This document shows, in pieces, positions 7,505 through 16,697 of a stretch of 64,000 nucleotides of DNA. The translations under genes were made by a program, and so were the position numbers. This stretch comes from Chitinophaga pinensis (GTDB lineage Bacteria > Bacteroidota > Bacteroidia > Chitinophagales > Chitinophagaceae): positions 2,418,001 to 2,482,000 of the forward strand of contig LR632930.1 of NCBI GenBank assembly GCA_902167325.1, given 5' to 3'. The notes beneath the pieces were generated by a model, which was not told the origin of the DNA, made no database searches, and saw only the letters and a program-made list of their open reading frames with translations. Within the stretch, counting starts at the first letter, position 1. Each line of letters opens with the position of its first letter.

Positions 7505-9859
7505 ATGAATCTCACACCTACTTCGGTTAAATTTGATATAGGCGGAGGTCGCGAAGTGACGATCGAGACCGGCAAGATGGCCCGCCAGGCCGATGGAGCC
7601 GTGACCGTTCGCTGCGGAGACTGTATTCTGCTGGCTACGGTGGTGGCCAATAAAGAACCCAAAGCCGGGCAATCTTTCTTTCCCCTCACCGTAGACTATC
7701 AGGAGAAATTTGCATCTGCAGGTCGTATCCCCGGTTCCTTCTTCAAACGTGAAGGCAAGCTGAGCGATTCTGAAGTGCTTGTTTCCCGACTGATCGACCG
7801 CGCCCTGCGCCCCCTGTTCCCCGATGACTACCTGTGCGATGTTCAGGTACTGGTAACCCTCATTTCTTCTGATAAAGAAGTAATGCCCGACGCCCTCGCC
7901 GCACTGGCAGCGTCTGCAGCCCTCGCCGTTTCCGACGTTCCCATCCAGGAGATCATCTCCGAAGTGCGTATCGCCCGTGTAAAAGGTGAATTCATCATCA
8001 ACCCCTCCCGTACACAGCTCGCTGAAGCCGATATGGACTTCATCGTTGCCGCTACGGAGAAAAATATCATGATGGTGGAAGGCGAATCCAAAGAGTGTCA
8101 GGAAGAAGACCTTGTTAAGGCCATCGAACTCGCTCACGACGCCATCCGCATTCAGGTAAAAGCACAGGAAGAACTCCGCGGCCTTATCGGTAACCCCGCC
8201 AAGCGCACCTTCAACCTGCCTTACGCCAACGAAGAACTGAAAGCGAAGATCGATGCTTTTGCCTCCGGTAAAATCCTCGAAGTTTCTAAATCTGCCCTCG
8301 GTAAACACGAACGCAGCGAAGCTTTCAGCAAAATCGAAGAAGAACTGAAAGAGCACCTCGGCGAACTCCCTGAAGAAGACGCCCCGCTCGTAGGTAAATA
8401 CTTCCACAAACTGGAAAAAGAAGTGGTGCGTAACATGATCCTCGATCAGTCCATCCGTCTCGACGGCCGTGTTCTCGATCAGGTGCGCCCCCTCGCCATG
8501 GAAGTAGACCTGCTGCCCAGCCCCCACGGCTCCGCTCTGTTCACCCGCGGCGAAACACAATCCCTCACCACAGTTACCCTCGGTACGCCCGATGATGAAC
8601 TGCTGGTAGAATCCGCCGCAGTTTCCAACTACGTTAAATTCATCCTCCACTACAACTTCCCTCCCTTCTCTACCGGAGAAGTGAAAATGATGCGCGGCCC
8701 CGGCCGTCGCGAAGTGGGCCACGGTAACCTGGCAATGAGATCCCTCCGGATCATGATGCCCGGCAGCGACTACGCTTACACCGTGCGTGTAGTTTCCGAT
8801 ATCCTCGAATCCAACGGTTCCTCTTCCATGGCTACCGTTTGCGCAGGTTCCCTCGCCCTCATGGACGCTGGTGTTCCCCTGCCCAAACACGTATCCGGTA
8901 TCGCAATGGGACTCATCTCCCGCGCTTCCGATGGCAAATGGGCCGTACTGAGCGACATCCTCGGCGACGAAGATCACCTCGGTGATATGGACTTCAAAGT
9001 AACCGGTACCCGCGATGGTATCTGCGGTGTGCAGATGGACATTAAGGTAGACGGCCTCAGCATGGATGTTATGCGCGCTGCGCTTGCACAAGCCCGCCAG
9101 GGCCGCCTGCACATCCTCGATGGTATGTACAATACCCTCGGCGCTGCACGTCCTGAACCCAAACCGCATGCTCCCCGTATGGAGAAACTGATCATCGACC
9201 GCGAATTCATCGGTGCCGTTATCGGACCCGGCGGTAAAGTGATTCAGGAAATCCAACGCGAAACCGGCACTACCATCAATATCGAAGAAGTAAACCAGCA
9301 TGGTGAAGTATCCATATTCGCTACGCAGAAAGAAAACCTCGATAAAGCAGTTGCATGGGTGAAAGGCATCGTTTCCCAACCTGAAGTAGGTGAAGAATAC
9401 GAATCCGTTGTGAAAAGCGTAATGCCTTACGGCGCATTCGTTGAATTCCTCCCCGGCAAACAAGGCCTGCTCCATATCTCTGAAGTTTCCTGGAAACGTC
9501 TCGAGACCATGGACGGTGTGCTGAGCGAAGGCGATAAAGTGAAAGTGAAACTGGTTGGCACCGATCCTAAAACCGGTAAGTTCAAACTGAGCCGCCGTGT
9601 ACTCATGCCGAAACCCGAAGGTTATGTAGAACGCCCCGAACGTGAAGAACGTGGCGATCGTGGTGACCGCGGAGATCGTCGTGATCGTGGTGGTGACCGT
9701 GGAGACCGCCGTGGCGGTGGAGACCGTGGCGATCGTCGTGATCGTGGCGACCGTCCCGACCGTGGTGATCGTGGAGACCGTAATGATCGCGGTCCCCGTC
9801 CTTCCCAGTCAGAACAGAACGAAGGTCCTGAACTGGGCCCCGTTTTCGACGAACAATAA
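7505..9859 (+). CDS. pnp: Polyribonucleotide nucleotidyltransferase (PNPase) with RGD-rich tail
   Basis: PNPase degrades RNA 3' to 5' using phosphate and forms a trimer. Order of domains: first RNase PH domain, helical linker, second RNase PH domain (LDGRVLDQVRPLAMEV, SPHGSALFTRGETQSL), KH domain (FIGAVIGPGGKVIQEIQRE) and S1 domain (VMPYGAFVEFLPGKQGLLHISEV). The ATG at 7505 gives 784 aa and begins with the family-typical segment; the frame extends 16 codons further upstream, through the terminator hairpin. After the S1 domain there is a ~60-residue tail made largely of RGD and RRD triplets, ending in an acidic segment. This tail is strongly charged, probably disordered, and likely adds RNA or protein contacts; that function is inferred. 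Confidence 0.97.
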   Translation: MNLTPTSVKFDIGGGREVTIETGKMARQADGAVTVRCGDCILLATVVANKEPKAGQSFFPLTVDYQEKFASAGRIPGSFFKREGKLSDSEVLVSRLIDRALRPLFPDDYLCDVQVLVTLISSDKEVMPDALAALAASAALAVSDVPIQEIISEVRIARVKGEFIINPSRTQLAEADMDFIVAATEKNIMMVEGESKECQEEDLVKAIELAHDAIRIQVKAQEELRGLIGNPAKRTFNLPYANEELKAKIDAFASGKILEVSKSALGKHERSEAFSKIEEELKEHLGELPEEDAPLVGKYFHKLEKEVVRNMILDQSIRLDGRVLDQVRPLAMEVDLLPSPHGSALFTRGETQSLTTVTLGTPDDELLVESAAVSNYVKFILHYNFPPFSTGEVKMMRGPGRREVGHGNLAMRSLRIMMPGSDYAYTVRVVSDILESNGSSSMATVCAGSLALMDAGVPLPKHVSGIAMGLISRASDGKWAVLSDILGDEDHLGDMDFKVTGTRDGICGVQMDIKVDGLSMDVMRAALAQARQGRLHILDGMYNTLGAARPEPKPHAPRMEKLIIDREFIGAVIGPGGKVIQEIQRETGTTINIEEVNQHGEVSIFATQKENLDKAVAWVKGIVSQPEVGEEYESVVKSVMPYGAFVEFLPGKQGLLHISEVSWKRLETMDGVLSEGDKVKVKLVGTDPKTGKFKLSRRVLMPKPEGYVERPEREERGDRGDRGDRRDRGGDRGDRRGGGDRGDRRDRGDRPDRGDRGDRNDRGPRPSQSEQNEGPELGPVFDEQ

Positions 9860-9877
9860 TCGTGTGAATAGCTTACA

Positions 9878-9916
9878 TTGAAAAAGCCCCCGGTGTATAA
9901 CCAGGGGCTTTTTCAA
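9878..9916. terminator. Bidirectional terminator downstream of pnp
   Basis: A perfect 13-bp stem (9878-9890 with 9904-9916) with A and T runs at its two ends serves pnp on the plus strand and the convergent hypothetical gene on the minus strand. Confidence 0.85.
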
Positions 9917-9945
9917 TTATATGAGGCAGGGTTTGCCAGCTGCAT

Positions 9946-10521
9946 TTAGCGCCCTGCGTTATACACCTGTTCAATGAACACCTCGCTCTCGCGCCACAGT
10001 ATTTTACCCTTCTCCAGCTTAAAGATCCGGAACGATTTACCGTTTACGTCCTCATAATCCAGTTTGTAAAGCTTCACCCGTTTGTTGGTAGAACGGTCTA
10101 CCACCTGCACCTTGCCGGCTTCCAGCAGGTCAGGGATGATCTCGTCGATGTAAGGGAGAATAATACCCTCATTATCGTTCCAGAATAGCGTGATCTTATC
10201 GGTGCTGTAACTAAGGGGATTGGCTTTGCTCGCCGTCCAGAACTTGCTGGCAAGGCTATAATGGCGCTGCACTTCTTCAGGACTCAGCGGGCTGAACTGG
10301 ATATTGCGGAACACGGTTTTATTGTAAGCTTTCTGCACCAGGAGCGTGTCCAGATTCTTAAAATAATCCTCAATGTCAAGCTTGTCGATAATAAGTACGG
10401 CATTGGGCACCTGGTAGAAAACGGAGTCTTTTTTCTCGTATTCGTGCGGGATGATGGCAGACTGTGCAGATGCATGGAAAACACCGCCCAGCAGGGCTGC
10501 GAAGATGATGAGCTTTTTCAT
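9946..10521 (-). CDS. Secreted protein of unknown function
   Basis: A 191-aa protein with a clear signal peptide (MKKLIIFAALLGGVFHASAQ) and cleavage expected after residue 18-20. The mature part has no family I recognise. It contains several aromatic- and lysine-rich strands and a central FWNDNEGIILPYIDEIIPDLLEAGK segment suggestive of a helix pair. It lies between pnp and prmA with no evident operon partner. A periplasmic or outer-membrane-associated location is inferred from the signal peptide only. Confidence 0.7.
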   Translation of the reverse strand: MKKLIIFAALLGGVFHASAQSAIIPHEYEKKDSVFYQVPNAVLIIDKLDIEDYFKNLDTLLVQKAYNKTVFRNIQFSPLSPEEVQRHYSLASKFWTASKANPLSYSTDKITLFWNDNEGIILPYIDEIIPDLLEAGKVQVVDRSTNKRVKLYKLDYEDVNGKSFRIFKLEKGKILWRESEVFIEQVYNAGR

Positions 10522-10623
10522 AGGATAAGGTTATATTTAATAAATATCAAATATAAATACAGCATGGGACATGACCAAGGAAATTTGGGTTACCCGGAGG
10601 AAAAATGTCGTTATCTTGCGGCC

Positions 10624-11445
10624 ATGTCTTATATCGCGATTACGATACCCGCACCACAGGAGCTGCGGGATGTGTTAGTGGCTCAGTTGAGCGACATGGG
10701 TTACGAAGGTTTTGAAGAGCGGCCGGAAGAACTGGTGGCTTATATCCCCGAAGCAGATTTTGAAGAAAACAATCTGGCCGGCCTTGCAGGCTCTCACGGA
10801 TTAGGGTATACGAAGGAGAAGATAGAGCAAACGAACTGGAATGCGGTGTGGGAAAGCAGTTTTGAGCCGGTGCTGATAGGGAACTTCTGCGGAATCCGGG
10901 CTGGTTTCCATGCTCCCATGGGAGATGTGGTGAAACACGAGATTATAATTACCCCAAAGATGTCGTTCGGAACGGGGCATCACGCCACCACCTGGTCGAT
11001 GGTTTGGCTCATGAAGGAATTGGATTTCAAAGGGAAGAAAGTCTTTGATTTCGGGTCGGGAACAGGCATTCTGGCGATTCTGGCAGACAGGTTGGGGGCG
11101 GCAGAAACGCGGGGCATCGATATTGATGCCTGGGCTGTGGAGAATGCAGAAGAAAATGCAGGAGCTAATGGCGCAAAAAACGTGCAGTTTGCACAGTCAG
11201 ATACCCTGGAAGGAGAGGAGGGCAGTGCTTATGATGTACTCCTTGCTAACATCAACCGTAACATATTATTAGCGAATATGGGGAGCATGAAAAGAATGCT
11301 CAAAAACGATGGTATTTTGATTTTGAGTGGTATATTGCAAGAAGACGAACCTGCAATTGTAAAGGCTGCCCTTGCAGAGGGGCTGCGTCCCGCGGAGCGG
11401 GCAGAGAGGATGCACTGGCTTGCGCTATCATTCATAGCTGGCTAA
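10624..11445 (+). CDS. prmA: Ribosomal protein L11 methyltransferase
   Basis: PrmA methylates ribosomal protein L11 using S-adenosylmethionine. The 273-aa protein has the family motif PKMSFGTGHH (residues 111-120), the SAM-binding FDFGSGTG (141-148) and an NxxxN-type ANINRNILL segment in the catalytic part. The N-terminal ~100 residues form the L11-binding domain, shorter than in Escherichia coli. The ATG at 10624 fits the family start; the open frame upstream is antisense to the neighbouring gene. Confidence 0.94.
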   Translation: MSYIAITIPAPQELRDVLVAQLSDMGYEGFEERPEELVAYIPEADFEENNLAGLAGSHGLGYTKEKIEQTNWNAVWESSFEPVLIGNFCGIRAGFHAPMGDVVKHEIIITPKMSFGTGHHATTWSMVWLMKELDFKGKKVFDFGSGTGILAILADRLGAAETRGIDIDAWAVENAEENAGANGAKNVQFAQSDTLEGEEGSAYDVLLANINRNILLANMGSMKRMLKNDGILILSGILQEDEPAIVKAALAEGLRPAERAERMHWLALSFIAG

Positions 11446-11563
11446 TGTGGAAAAAATTACATATTTTAATTACTGATTTCAGAGTAATTAACTTATCATT
11501 GCAGTGAGATTTACATTCATTTTAACACATTAATTGCTAACTTAGCATTTCTAACTTATTGTG

Positions 11564-12208
11564 ATGACAGAATTATTGCTAATACTCGGTGCCTATCTGA
11601 TTGGCTCTTTTGCAACTGCCGTGTGGGTAAGCAAGGGAGTTTTCGGTATCGACATCCGCGAGCACGGTTCTGGTAACGCCGGCGCCACCAACACTTTCCG
11701 GGTACTCGGTCCTAAAGCCGGTACATTCGTGATGCTGGTGGATATGCTGAAAGGCGTACTGGCTGTCAGACTTGCCTATTTGATCCCTGCTTACGATTCC
11801 CTCGAACAAATGATCAACCTTCAGGTGGGCCTTGGCCTGGCTGCTGTGGTTGGCCACATCTTCCCCATCTGGGCGGGCTTCCGCGGGGGTAAAGGTATTG
11901 CCACCCTCTTCGGGATGGTACTTGCCATTCAGCCGCTCGTAGCCCTTTGCTGCGTAGGCGTATTCCTTATGATCCTGTTCCTTACCCGTTACGTATCGCT
12001 AAGCTCCATCCTTGCCAGCATCGCGTTTCCGGTACTGATCCTCTTCATCTTCCGCGAACAGGAAATCTACTACCGCATCTTCGCCATCGCCGTGGCAGTA
12101 ATGGTTGTTTTAACACACCAGAAAAACATTGTACGGCTGATCAGTGGTAACGAATCCAAGGTTCCTCTCTTCAAGAACAGAAAAAACAAGCACGGGAACG
12201 ATCTCTAG
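11564..12208 (+). CDS. plsY: Acyl-phosphate:glycerol-3-phosphate acyltransferase
   Basis: PlsY transfers an acyl group from acyl phosphate to glycerol 3-phosphate, the first committed step of phospholipid synthesis, in the inner membrane. The 214-aa product is polytopic and has the signature segments GSGNAGATNTFR, VVGHIFPIWAGFRGGKG and VVLTHQKNI. The second of two adjacent start codons (GTG-ATG) is taken. A basic, charged tail follows the last helix. Confidence 0.95.
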   Translation: MTELLLILGAYLIGSFATAVWVSKGVFGIDIREHGSGNAGATNTFRVLGPKAGTFVMLVDMLKGVLAVRLAYLIPAYDSLEQMINLQVGLGLAAVVGHIFPIWAGFRGGKGIATLFGMVLAIQPLVALCCVGVFLMILFLTRYVSLSSILASIAFPVLILFIFREQEIYYRIFAIAVAVMVVLTHQKNIVRLISGNESKVPLFKNRKNKHGNDL

Positions 12209-12344
12209 ATCCCTGTTTCTGTAAATCCGGCACAACGATTGTACTCTTTAAGGAAAGTGGTAATTTCGCCGCAACAACCGTTCGCACGAACGTGTTATTA
12301 TAATGCGCAGCGATTGTATCCTTTCTACTAAACTATTACACCCG

Positions 12345-13145
12345 ATGAAAAAAATTGCGTTGTTATTGGTTGCCGGAACCGGGCTGATATATGCCTGTTC
12401 GAGAGTGCCTATCACAGGCCGGAGCCAGTTAAACCTCATTCCCGAAGCCACCATGCAATCCATGGCCCTCCAGGAATACCGGACCTTCCTTTCCCAGAAC
12501 AAAGCCGTTGCAACCACTACCAGCAAGGATGCTGAGATGGTACAACGTGTAGGCGGGCGTATCGCTAAAGCGGTTACCACTTACATGACCCAGAACGGTA
12601 TGGGCAACGAAGTAGCCAGCTACCAATGGGAGTTCAATCTCGTAAACGATAAACAGGTAAACGCCTGGTGCATGCCCGGCGGTAAGGTAGTGGTATATAC
12701 CGGCCTGCTGCCCGTTACCCAGAACGAGACCGCACTGGCCTGCGTTATGGGCCACGAAATTGCTCACGCCATTGCCCGCCACGGTAACGAGCGCATGAGC
12801 CAGGGACTCGTAGCACAGGGTATTCAGATTGCAGGTGCCGTTGCCCTCAATAAGAACCCCCAGGCGCAGAACATCTTTATGCAGGCGGTAGGTGTTGGCG
12901 GTCCCCTCGGACTCATGGCCTATGGCCGTCAGAACGAGCTGGAAGCTGACCACCTCGGCATCATCTTCATGGCTATGGCCGGTTACAACCCGCAGGAGTC
13001 CATCAACTTCTGGAGCCGTATGGGCGCTGCCAGTGGCGGACAGAAGCCACCTGAACTGCTGAGCACCCACCCCAGCGATGATAAGCGTATCGAACAGCTG
13101 AGGGCTAAAATGCCGGAAGCCATGAAATACTACACTGCACGCTAA
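12345..13145 (+). CDS. M48-family metalloprotease lipoprotein
   Basis: A 266-aa envelope protease. The N-terminus is a lipoprotein signal with LIYAC (Cys18). The zinc motif HEIAH lies at residues 137-141, inside the larger VMGHEIAHAIARHG, with NELEADHLG providing the third ligand. It resembles LoiP/YcaL-type M48 peptidases that act on misassembled outer-membrane proteins. The ATG at 12345 is preferred because it starts directly with the signal peptide; an in-frame ATG 42 bases upstream would add 14 residues. A strong terminator follows. Confidence 0.93.
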   Translation: MKKIALLLVAGTGLIYACSRVPITGRSQLNLIPEATMQSMALQEYRTFLSQNKAVATTTSKDAEMVQRVGGRIAKAVTTYMTQNGMGNEVASYQWEFNLVNDKQVNAWCMPGGKVVVYTGLLPVTQNETALACVMGHEIAHAIARHGNERMSQGLVAQGIQIAGAVALNKNPQAQNIFMQAVGVGGPLGLMAYGRQNELEADHLGIIFMAMAGYNPQESINFWSRMGAASGGQKPPELLSTHPSDDKRIEQLRAKMPEAMKYYTAR

Positions 13146-13163
13146 CACGAAAGCATTTCATAT

Positions 13164-13202
13164 AAAAAAAGCGGCCCCGGTATTACCAGGGCCGCTTTTT
13201 TT
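13164..13202. terminator. Bidirectional terminator
   Basis: Stem 13171-13177 with 13189-13195, extended by A(7) and T(7) runs on both sides, loop of 11. It closes the M48 gene and the convergent SirB1-like gene. Confidence 0.85.
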
Positions 13203-13221
13203 ATTGACAGTTATTTCATGT

Positions 13222-14091
13222 TTAATCCAGTATCCGTGCGAGGTTCTGCAGCTCATCGTGCTTGTACTGCTCCTTATCGTTCCGGAAGCATTTGGCAGTT
13301 TCTTCCAGCAGGAACTGGATGACTCTTGCATTGCTCTGGGGCTTGTAGAAGTCGGGGTTTACCGTTACGTTCACCCGTTTCAGGTAAGTATCCACATCCT
13401 GCTGTGTGTAGATCTGCCCCTGTATGGGGTCAATGAAAAAGAGGATGCGATAATCTCCCGGATCGGCCGGCTCGGTAAAATCATAAAAGGTATCGAAATA
13501 CGCGAGAATAAATTGCCGGGGGATGTTTACTGCGTACACCGGCAGGTCGAGCATGGCACATAGCGCCTGGTATACGATACCGTTCGTCAGCGGGTTACCC
13601 TTGCGGGATTCAATCACCTGGTTGAGGAAAAACTGGTTCTTGCGCTGGTAGCTTACTTCTTCCCCTTTAAGTCCGAAATAGTTATAGATCATGCTGTTGA
13701 GCACATTGATCTGCTCCAGCGGGGTAAGGTAATTATTGAGTTCGAGCCAGATGTTGCGTTTGATGCGGTCTATTTCGGTATGTACCTGTTGCTCGGTGAG
13801 GTCCGGATACTGGTACCTCGCAGCGAGCAGGGCGCCCCGGATCAGCTCCTGTGAGCCGGCAGTATGCCAAACCCTGAAAGCCTCCTGAAGGTCGTGATAA
13901 TGGACGCGGTGTATCAGCATTTCAATCCTTTCCTGGATGTGTTCATCAACCGTGGTTTCCCACAAATGCTCCAGGTTGGGGATGATCTCTTTTCCATACA
14001 TGAGGATCTTACTGGCCACGGTGTCAAAAACCTCCTGGTCAGGATCGTCCAGCAGATGGAATAACGCGTTTATTTCCCTTGTTTCGTGCAA
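13222..14091 (-). CDS. SirB1/transglutaminase-like family protein
   Basis: A 289-aa protein with an N-terminal helical repeat-like part (LFHLLDDPDQEVFDTVASKI, reminiscent of HEAT repeats). A SirB1-type transglutaminase-like region follows, with YFGLKGEEVSYQRKNQFFLNQVI, ESRKGNPLTNGIVYQALC and VPRQFILAYFDT-type motifs (here IPRQFILAYFDT). Family members usually keep a Cys-His pair; here the region around residues 165-200 contains a Cys in YQALCAM but the classic active-site arrangement is unclear. The role is unknown. It lies 44 bases downstream of topA in the same orientation and may be co-transcribed. Confidence 0.8.
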   Translation of the reverse strand: MHETREINALFHLLDDPDQEVFDTVASKILMYGKEIIPNLEHLWETTVDEHIQERIEMLIHRVHYHDLQEAFRVWHTAGSQELIRGALLAARYQYPDLTEQQVHTEIDRIKRNIWLELNNYLTPLEQINVLNSMIYNYFGLKGEEVSYQRKNQFFLNQVIESRKGNPLTNGIVYQALCAMLDLPVYAVNIPRQFILAYFDTFYDFTEPADPGDYRILFFIDPIQGQIYTQQDVDTYLKRVNVTVNPDFYKPQSNARVIQFLLEETAKCFRNDKEQYKHDELQNLARILD

Positions 14092-14135
14092 TGGATTGAG
14101 TTAAGGATTCTTGTCTTTAAGTTACGATTTTTTGG

Positions 14136-16487
14136 CTAGTCCGCTTTCTTTTTGCGGGGCGGTGCTTTCTTCTTCGGCGGGTTGGCTTTCAGCTCTTCAA
14201 TGATGGCTTTAGCCTCTTCCACAGTGATATCGGCGGCGGTATCGTGTTTCTCTTTAGGTAGTTTATAATTGCGTAAACCTACTTTCAGATAAGGCCCGTA
14301 AGGTCCTCTGAGTACCTGGATCTTTTCCTTCTCGAATACCTTGATGGTACGTTCGTCCTTAGCCGTACGTTTCTCCACAATCAGCGGCGCCACTTCTTCC
14401 AGCTCCACGGTGTAAGGGTCCATTTCTTTTTTAAGGGAATAGAACTTCTTATCGTGTTGTGCATAAGGGCCGAACCTGCCAATGTTCACAGAAACTTCGG
14501 AGTCTTCGAACATACCGAGTACACGGGGGAGGCGGAAGAGGTCCATGGCTTCTTCGAAACTGATGGTCTCGATGCTCTGGGTTTGCTTCAGTTTGGCGAA
14601 ACGGGGCTTTTCCTCGTCTTCTACCTTGCCGATCTGTACCATGGGTCCAAAACGTCCCATACGGGCGGTAACAGGCTTACCGGAGGCAGGGTCTTCACCG
14701 AGGTGGCGCTCACCCTTCACTCTTTCCGCCTTTTCGAGGGTTTCCTCCACATTATGATGAAAGGGGGCGTAGAAGTCCTGCAGCATACTGCTCCATTTCT
14801 TCTTACCACCGGCAATTTCATCGAACTCTTCTTCGATACGGGCGGTAAATCCGTAGTCCATTACCCGGTCGAAATATTGTTTGAGGAAGTCGGTCACCAG
14901 CATACCGAGGTCGGTAGGGAACAGCTTGGATTTTTCCGCGCCGGTATTTTCCTGGTCGGTGACTTTACTGATCTGATCATTTTTAAGCCAGAGGATGCGG
15001 AAATCCCGCTTTACGCCTTCCTTATCGCGCTTCTCCACATATCCGCGTTTCTGGATGGTGGTGATGGTAGGGGCGTAGGTAGACGGGCGGCCGATGCCAA
15101 GCTCTTCGAGCTTCTTCACGAGGCTGGCCTCCGTATAGCGGGGGGCAGGGCGGGAGTAGCGCTCGGTGGCTTTCATTTCCTTCAGTTCCAGTACCTGTTT
15201 AACGGCCAGTGGCGGCAGTACGCCTTCCTGATCGTCTTCTTCCGCATCTTCATCATCGCGGCTTTCCATATATACTTTGAGGAAGCCGTCGAATTTAAGT
15301 ACTTCACCGCTGGCAATCAGCTCTTCGTGATTGGTAGAGATATCGATCTTGGCGATGGTTTTCTCCAGTTCGGCATCAGACATCTGGCTGGCGATGGTAC
15401 GTTTCCAGATGAGTTCGTAGAGGCGCTTGGTATCGGAATCTTCTACCGTGGCGTTCTCCATATAAGTAGGGCGGATGGCTTCGTGGGCCTCCTGCGCGTT
15501 TTCGTTCTTATTCTTGTATTTGCGGGATTGATAGTAGCGGTCGCCCCAGTTCTTGTGGATGGCTTTGCTGATATCTTCCATGGCGGTTTCTGACAGGCTA
15601 ACGGAGTCCGTTCTCATGTAGCTGATTTGCCCGGACTCATAGAGTTTCTGTGCGAGGAGCATCGTTTTGGACACGCTGTATCCCAGCTTGCGGGAGGCTT
15701 CCTGCTGGAGGGTGGAAGTGGTGAACGGTGCTGCCGGGGATTTCTTCCCGGGCTTCACGGTCACATCTTTCACGGTATATCCGGCACCCACACACTGGGT
15801 AAGGAACTTCTCAGCGTCTTCAGCGGTCTTAAAGCGGGAGGGTCCTTCGGCTTTGAAACCGATAGTGCGGCCCTGGATGTCTTTAGACAGGAACCAGGCT
15901 TCCACTTTAAAGCTGCTGACCGTCTCAAACTGGTTGATCTCGCGTTCGCGCTCTACGATGAGGCGGACAGCTACGGATTGTACGCGCCCGGCTGAAAGGG
16001 AGTTGCGCATGCTCATCTTACGCCATAAAACGGGCGACAGCTCAAAGCCTACGATCCTGTCCAGGATACGGCGGGCTTGCTGGGCGTTCACCAGGTTCAT
16101 GTCGAGCAGGCGGGGCGTACGCACTGCTTTTTCAATGGCAGGCTTCGTAATCTCGTGAAATACAATGCGTTTGGTAGAAGATGGATCAAGGCCGAGTACT
16201 TCGCAAAGGTGCCAGGATATGGCCTCCCCTTCACGGTCCTCATCCGTTGCCAGCCAAACCTCGTCAGAGTCTTTCACCAGTTTTTTTAATTCCTTGACAA
16301 CCTTTTCCTTGTCTTCCGGTATTATATACTTTGGCTTGAAATTATTCTGAATGTCGATTCCCATGTCATCTTTCTCCAGGTCACGGATGTGACCAAAGGA
16401 AGATTTCACTTCAAAATCCTTTCCTAATATTTTTTCAATGGTTTTCGCCTTTGCCGGGGATTCTACAATCACGAGATTTTTAGCCAT
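14136..16487 (-). CDS. topA: DNA topoisomerase I
   Basis: A type IA topoisomerase that relaxes negative supercoils. Toprim domain at the N-terminus (VIVESPAKAKTIEKILG, then the acidic ATDEDREGEAI at residues 80-90). The catalytic tyrosine is Tyr290 in QISYMRTDS. The C-terminal region carries two topo-C repeats (RMGRFGPMVQIG, NIGRFGPYAQHD) and a third, RGPYGPYLKVG, without the zinc-finger cysteines seen in enterobacteria. It ends with a lysine/proline-rich tail. The length of 783 aa is typical for the phylum. Confidence 0.97.
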   Translation of the reverse strand: MAKNLVIVESPAKAKTIEKILGKDFEVKSSFGHIRDLEKDDMGIDIQNNFKPKYIIPEDKEKVVKELKKLVKDSDEVWLATDEDREGEAISWHLCEVLGLDPSSTKRIVFHEITKPAIEKAVRTPRLLDMNLVNAQQARRILDRIVGFELSPVLWRKMSMRNSLSAGRVQSVAVRLIVEREREINQFETVSSFKVEAWFLSKDIQGRTIGFKAEGPSRFKTAEDAEKFLTQCVGAGYTVKDVTVKPGKKSPAAPFTTSTLQQEASRKLGYSVSKTMLLAQKLYESGQISYMRTDSVSLSETAMEDISKAIHKNWGDRYYQSRKYKNKNENAQEAHEAIRPTYMENATVEDSDTKRLYELIWKRTIASQMSDAELEKTIAKIDISTNHEELIASGEVLKFDGFLKVYMESRDDEDAEEDDQEGVLPPLAVKQVLELKEMKATERYSRPAPRYTEASLVKKLEELGIGRPSTYAPTITTIQKRGYVEKRDKEGVKRDFRILWLKNDQISKVTDQENTGAEKSKLFPTDLGMLVTDFLKQYFDRVMDYGFTARIEEEFDEIAGGKKKWSSMLQDFYAPFHHNVEETLEKAERVKGERHLGEDPASGKPVTARMGRFGPMVQIGKVEDEEKPRFAKLKQTQSIETISFEEAMDLFRLPRVLGMFEDSEVSVNIGRFGPYAQHDKKFYSLKKEMDPYTVELEEVAPLIVEKRTAKDERTIKVFEKEKIQVLRGPYGPYLKVGLRNYKLPKEKHDTAADITVEEAKAIIEELKANPPKKKAPPRKKKAD

Positions 16488-16697
16488 GAACGCCTTTTTA
16501 TTTCTGTAATTACGCCAAATTTGTACAAATATTACAAATCCGAATGGTGCAATTATATAAAAGTAGGTTGATATAAAAAATAGATAAGGTTAAATACTTG
16601 ATTTATAGCAGTCAACAGACGCCATATTATTATATTATCTCCTTTTCGCCGAAAGACGCTATTATTACATATCCATTTTTAATATTATTAAACCGCC

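Noticed and set aside
7448..9475. Long 675-aa open frame antisense to pnp
   Set aside because: It is a shadow of the pnp codon pattern; its translation is His/Phe/Glu-rich with no domain, and PNPase on the other strand is certain.
9642..9881. Val/Ile-rich 79-aa frame over the pnp tail
   Set aside because: It is the shifted reading of the RGD-coding repeat and has no initiation context.
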